A DNA stretch of 64,000 nt from Qipengyuania vesicularis (GTDB lineage: Bacteria; Pseudomonadota; Alphaproteobacteria; Sphingomonadales; Sphingomonadaceae). This document shows positions 62,175 through 64,000 of this stretch, piece by piece. Within the stretch, counting starts at the first letter, position 1. Each line of letters opens with the position of its first letter. The notes below the pieces were generated by a model, which did no database searches, was not told the DNA's origin, and worked only from the letters and a program-made list of their open reading frames with translations. The stretch lies in the NCBI RefSeq assembly GCF_019711415.1, contig NZ_JAIGNJ010000002.1:62001-126000 (forward strand), in the 5' to 3' direction. A program made the translations under genes and the position numbers.

Positions 62175-63788
62175 ATGTACGATGTGAGCCTCACAGAAAG
62201 CTTCTTCCCGAAGCAGACCGATCTGGAACTTCGCGACACGACCGTGCCCTCGGTCCTGCGCGAAGCGGCGGCCAAATGGCCAGACCGGGTAGCGCTGCAG
62301 GAAACGGACGAGGCGGGCAATCTCAAGCGGTGCTGGACCTATACCGAACTGCTCGCAGATAGTGAGCGGCTCGCCGATGCGCTGCTGACGCGTTACCAGC
62401 CGGGCGAACGTATCGTCGTCTGGGCACCCAATATCGCCGAGTGGATACTGTGCGAATATGCGTTCGGCATTGCGGGCCTTGTGCTTGTCACTGCCAACCC
62501 CGGCTACCAGCAGCGCGAACTCGCCTATGTGATCGACCAGTCCTCGGCCGCAGGTCTCTTCATCGTCGAGAGCTTTCGCGGCAATCCAATGGGCGACATC
62601 GCACGTTCGCTGGCCGAGGAGAATTCGGCCATTCGCGAAGTCGTCGATATGCAGGACGAAGCCTCGCTCTTTGCCAAGGGCGCGATGAACAATCCACGCA
62701 CCGATGTGTCGGGCGACGATATCGCGCAGATCCAGTATACGTCGGGCAGCACCGGTTTCCCGAAAGGCGTTCTGCTGCATCACCATGGCCTGACCAACAA
62801 CTCACGCCATGCCTTCGAACGCATCGGGATTGAGCCAAACGGCAAGGGACTGATCGTCGCTCCGCTGTTCCATACCACGGGCTGTGCCGTGTCGGTCCTG
62901 GGATCGTGCCAGGCGGGCATCCACGCCTACCTGCCGCCACTGTTCGACCCGAATGTCTGCAATATCCTCGTCGAGCGCGAGAAGATCAATTTCATCAATG
63001 GCGTGCCCACGATGTTCATGATGATGCTGGAGGCAGACGATGCCAATCCACGCGACCTCACATCGGTAGAGGTGATCGGTGCCGGCGGCTCGATGGTTTC
63101 GCCCGAACTGATCCGCCGCATCAAGGAGCGCTTCGGCTGCAAGTTCACCAATGGCTATGGCATGACCGAGACCTCACCACTGCTCACCGGTACGCGCGAT
63201 ACGGACCCGATGGAAAAGCAATCGGAGACCATCGGCCAGCCCTTCGCCCAACTTGACATGTCGATCCGCGACCCGCAGACCAACGCAGTCGTACCGATCG
63301 GCACCGTGGGCGAGATATGCGCGCGCGGCTATAGCGTGATGACCGGTTACAACGACAATCCCGATGCCACAGCGCAGGCCATCGACGAGGATGGCTGGAT
63401 GCACACGGGCGACCTCGGCCGGATGGATGCGCAAGGGTTCATCACGATCACTGGCCGGGTGAAGGAGATGATTATTCGCGGCGGCGAAAACCTCTTCCCG
63501 GTCGAGATCGAGAATATCCTGCTCGAACATGCCGAGGTCGCGCAGGTCGCAGTGGTGGGGCTCCCGGACGAGAAATGGGGCGAAATCGTCGCCGCATTCA
63601 TCCGTACCCCGGACAACGCCCCCTTCGACCAGCAAGCACTCAAGGCGCATTGCCGCGAACACCTTGCTGCGCAGAAAACGCCGGTGGTCTGGGTGCAGGT
63701 GCGTGATTACCCCATGACCGGTTCGGGAAAAGTGCAGAAATTCGAACTGCGCGATGCCTATCTGGCGGGCGCTTACGAGCCCGCCTGA
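62175..63788 (+). CDS. AMP-dependent acyl-CoA synthetase
   Basis: A 537-residue adenylate-forming enzyme that activates a carboxylic acid to an acyl-CoA. The motifs are YTSGSTGFPKGVLLHHHG, GYGMTETSPLLTG, HTGDLGRMDAQGF and GRVKEMIIRGGENLFP, with the catalytic lysine in MTGSGKVQKFELR near the C-terminus. The whole looks like the medium-chain fatty-acid/propionate type. The ATG at 62175 follows GGAGAGAAAG; a GTG five codons earlier is also possible. It lies 147 bp after hemA and is probably independent. Confidence 0.92.
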   Translation: MYDVSLTESFFPKQTDLELRDTTVPSVLREAAAKWPDRVALQETDEAGNLKRCWTYTELLADSERLADALLTRYQPGERIVVWAPNIAEWILCEYAFGIAGLVLVTANPGYQQRELAYVIDQSSAAGLFIVESFRGNPMGDIARSLAEENSAIREVVDMQDEASLFAKGAMNNPRTDVSGDDIAQIQYTSGSTGFPKGVLLHHHGLTNNSRHAFERIGIEPNGKGLIVAPLFHTTGCAVSVLGSCQAGIHAYLPPLFDPNVCNILVEREKINFINGVPTMFMMMLEADDANPRDLTSVEVIGAGGSMVSPELIRRIKERFGCKFTNGYGMTETSPLLTGTRDTDPMEKQSETIGQPFAQLDMSIRDPQTNAVVPIGTVGEICARGYSVMTGYNDNPDATAQAIDEDGWMHTGDLGRMDAQGFITITGRVKEMIIRGGENLFPVEIENILLEHAEVAQVAVVGLPDEKWGEIVAAFIRTPDNAPFDQQALKAHCREHLAAQKTPVVWVQVRDYPMTGSGKVQKFELRDAYLAGAYEPA

Positions 63789-63864
63789 ACCGCCGTTCCC
63801 TAGCGTCTTTGGCGATGTTCGAAAGCTGCGCTAGCAGGATGACGAATTGAGCAGCGGAGTAATC

Positions 63865-64000
63865 ATGGCCGGCAATCGCGAACAGACATTCGAAGAGGTC
63901 GTGATGGGCCGCCGTTCGATCCGCGGCTATCTCGACAAGCCGGTGCCGCGCGACCTGATCGAGGAAATCCTGGCGCTTGCCATGCGCTCGCCCTCCTCGA
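63865..64000 (+). CDS. Nitroreductase family protein (N-terminal part)
   Basis: The first 45 codons of a gene that runs off the right edge. The visible MAGNREQTFEEVVMGRRSIRGYLDKPV is the FMN-binding start of nitroreductase-type oxidoreductases (RRSIRGY), followed by IEEILALAMRSPSS. The ATG after GGAGTAATC is the likely start; an in-frame TTG lies six codons earlier. The substrate cannot be judged from the fragment. Confidence 0.85.
   Translation, partial: MAGNREQTFEEVVMGRRSIRGYLDKPVPRDLIEEILALAMRSPSS

Noticed and set aside
1..64000. CRISPR arrays, rRNA operons, prophage or insertion sequences.
   Set aside because: No regularly spaced repeats, transposase or integrase genes, or rRNA sequences were seen on either strand.

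Overview
The window is about 64 kb of gene-dense, high-GC bacterial chromosome that reads as an alphaproteobacterium of the order Sphingomonadales, most like Erythrobacteraceae. The signs are the C4-type 5-aminolevulinate synthase (hemA), the sdhE-mfd pair, the style of bkdA1, secA and topA, the many short or 4-bp gene overlaps, and a 'VVTGSR' motif typical of sphingomonad TonB-receptor N-termini. This placement rests on recognised families, not on a search. There is no rRNA, phage, insertion sequence or CRISPR array. Two tRNAs are present: Pro(CGG) and Asn(GTT).

Layout. 1-1.5 kb: the start of a branched-chain keto-acid dehydrogenase gene, thyA and tRNA-Pro. 1.66-6.41 kb: a compact six-gene plus-strand cassette encoding a sulfotransferase-like protein, an acyl carrier protein, an amino-acid-type adenylation enzyme, a periplasmic SGNH protein, an MBOAT acyltransferase and a 36-residue membrane microprotein. 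6.45-7.7 kb: a low-molecular-weight phosphatase and a fructosamine-kinase homologue that overlap. 7.7-17.4 kb: recG, a PLP decarboxylase, sdhE, mfd, an EAL protein and nadK. 17.5-28.5 kb: tRNA-Asn, a TSUP permease, a GNAT enzyme, secA with a small secreted-protein gene in front of it, argJ, an IMPase-family phosphatase, ppk-ppx and apaG. 28.6-33.8 kb: a secreted S9 peptidase, a DsbA-like protein, metZ and a TetR regulator with a striking double operator. 33.8-41.8 kb: a GT39 glycosyltransferase facing a GT2-GtrA fusion, then leuB, recO, a UbiK-like protein, TspO, two reductases and a FAD oxidoreductase. 41.8-46.4 kb: gor, a DEAD-box helicase and a small accessory island of four tiny overlapping genes and a secreted carbohydrate-binding-like protein. 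46.4-64 kb: GtrA, a ferritin-like protein, a Ca/Na exchanger, pgi, lepB-rnc-era, small envelope proteins, topA, a vWA protein, dprA, plsY, murI, hemA, an acyl-CoA synthetase and the start of a nitroreductase.

The most interesting locus is the 2.5-6.4 kb cassette. Its parts match one for one the DltA, DltC, DltD, DltB and DltX components that D-alanylate teichoic acids in Gram-positive bacteria. The last gene is too short for routine gene calling. It encodes a single-pass, N-in/C-out peptide ending in L-P-Y-A-E-Y, which fits the C-terminal tyrosine acyl-shuttle motif of DltX. This points to a complete aminoacylation (or acylation) system for an envelope polymer or glycolipid in a Gram-negative, linked to a sulfotransferase-like enzyme. 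The activated acyl group and the final acceptor cannot be read from sequence alone.

Most other genes are housekeeping. Secondary points of interest are the phosphatase/fructosamine-kinase pair (probable protein deglycation), the signal-peptide gene and hairpin in front of secA, the TetR tandem palindromes, and the chain of four tiny genes ending in a DUF2384-like protein.
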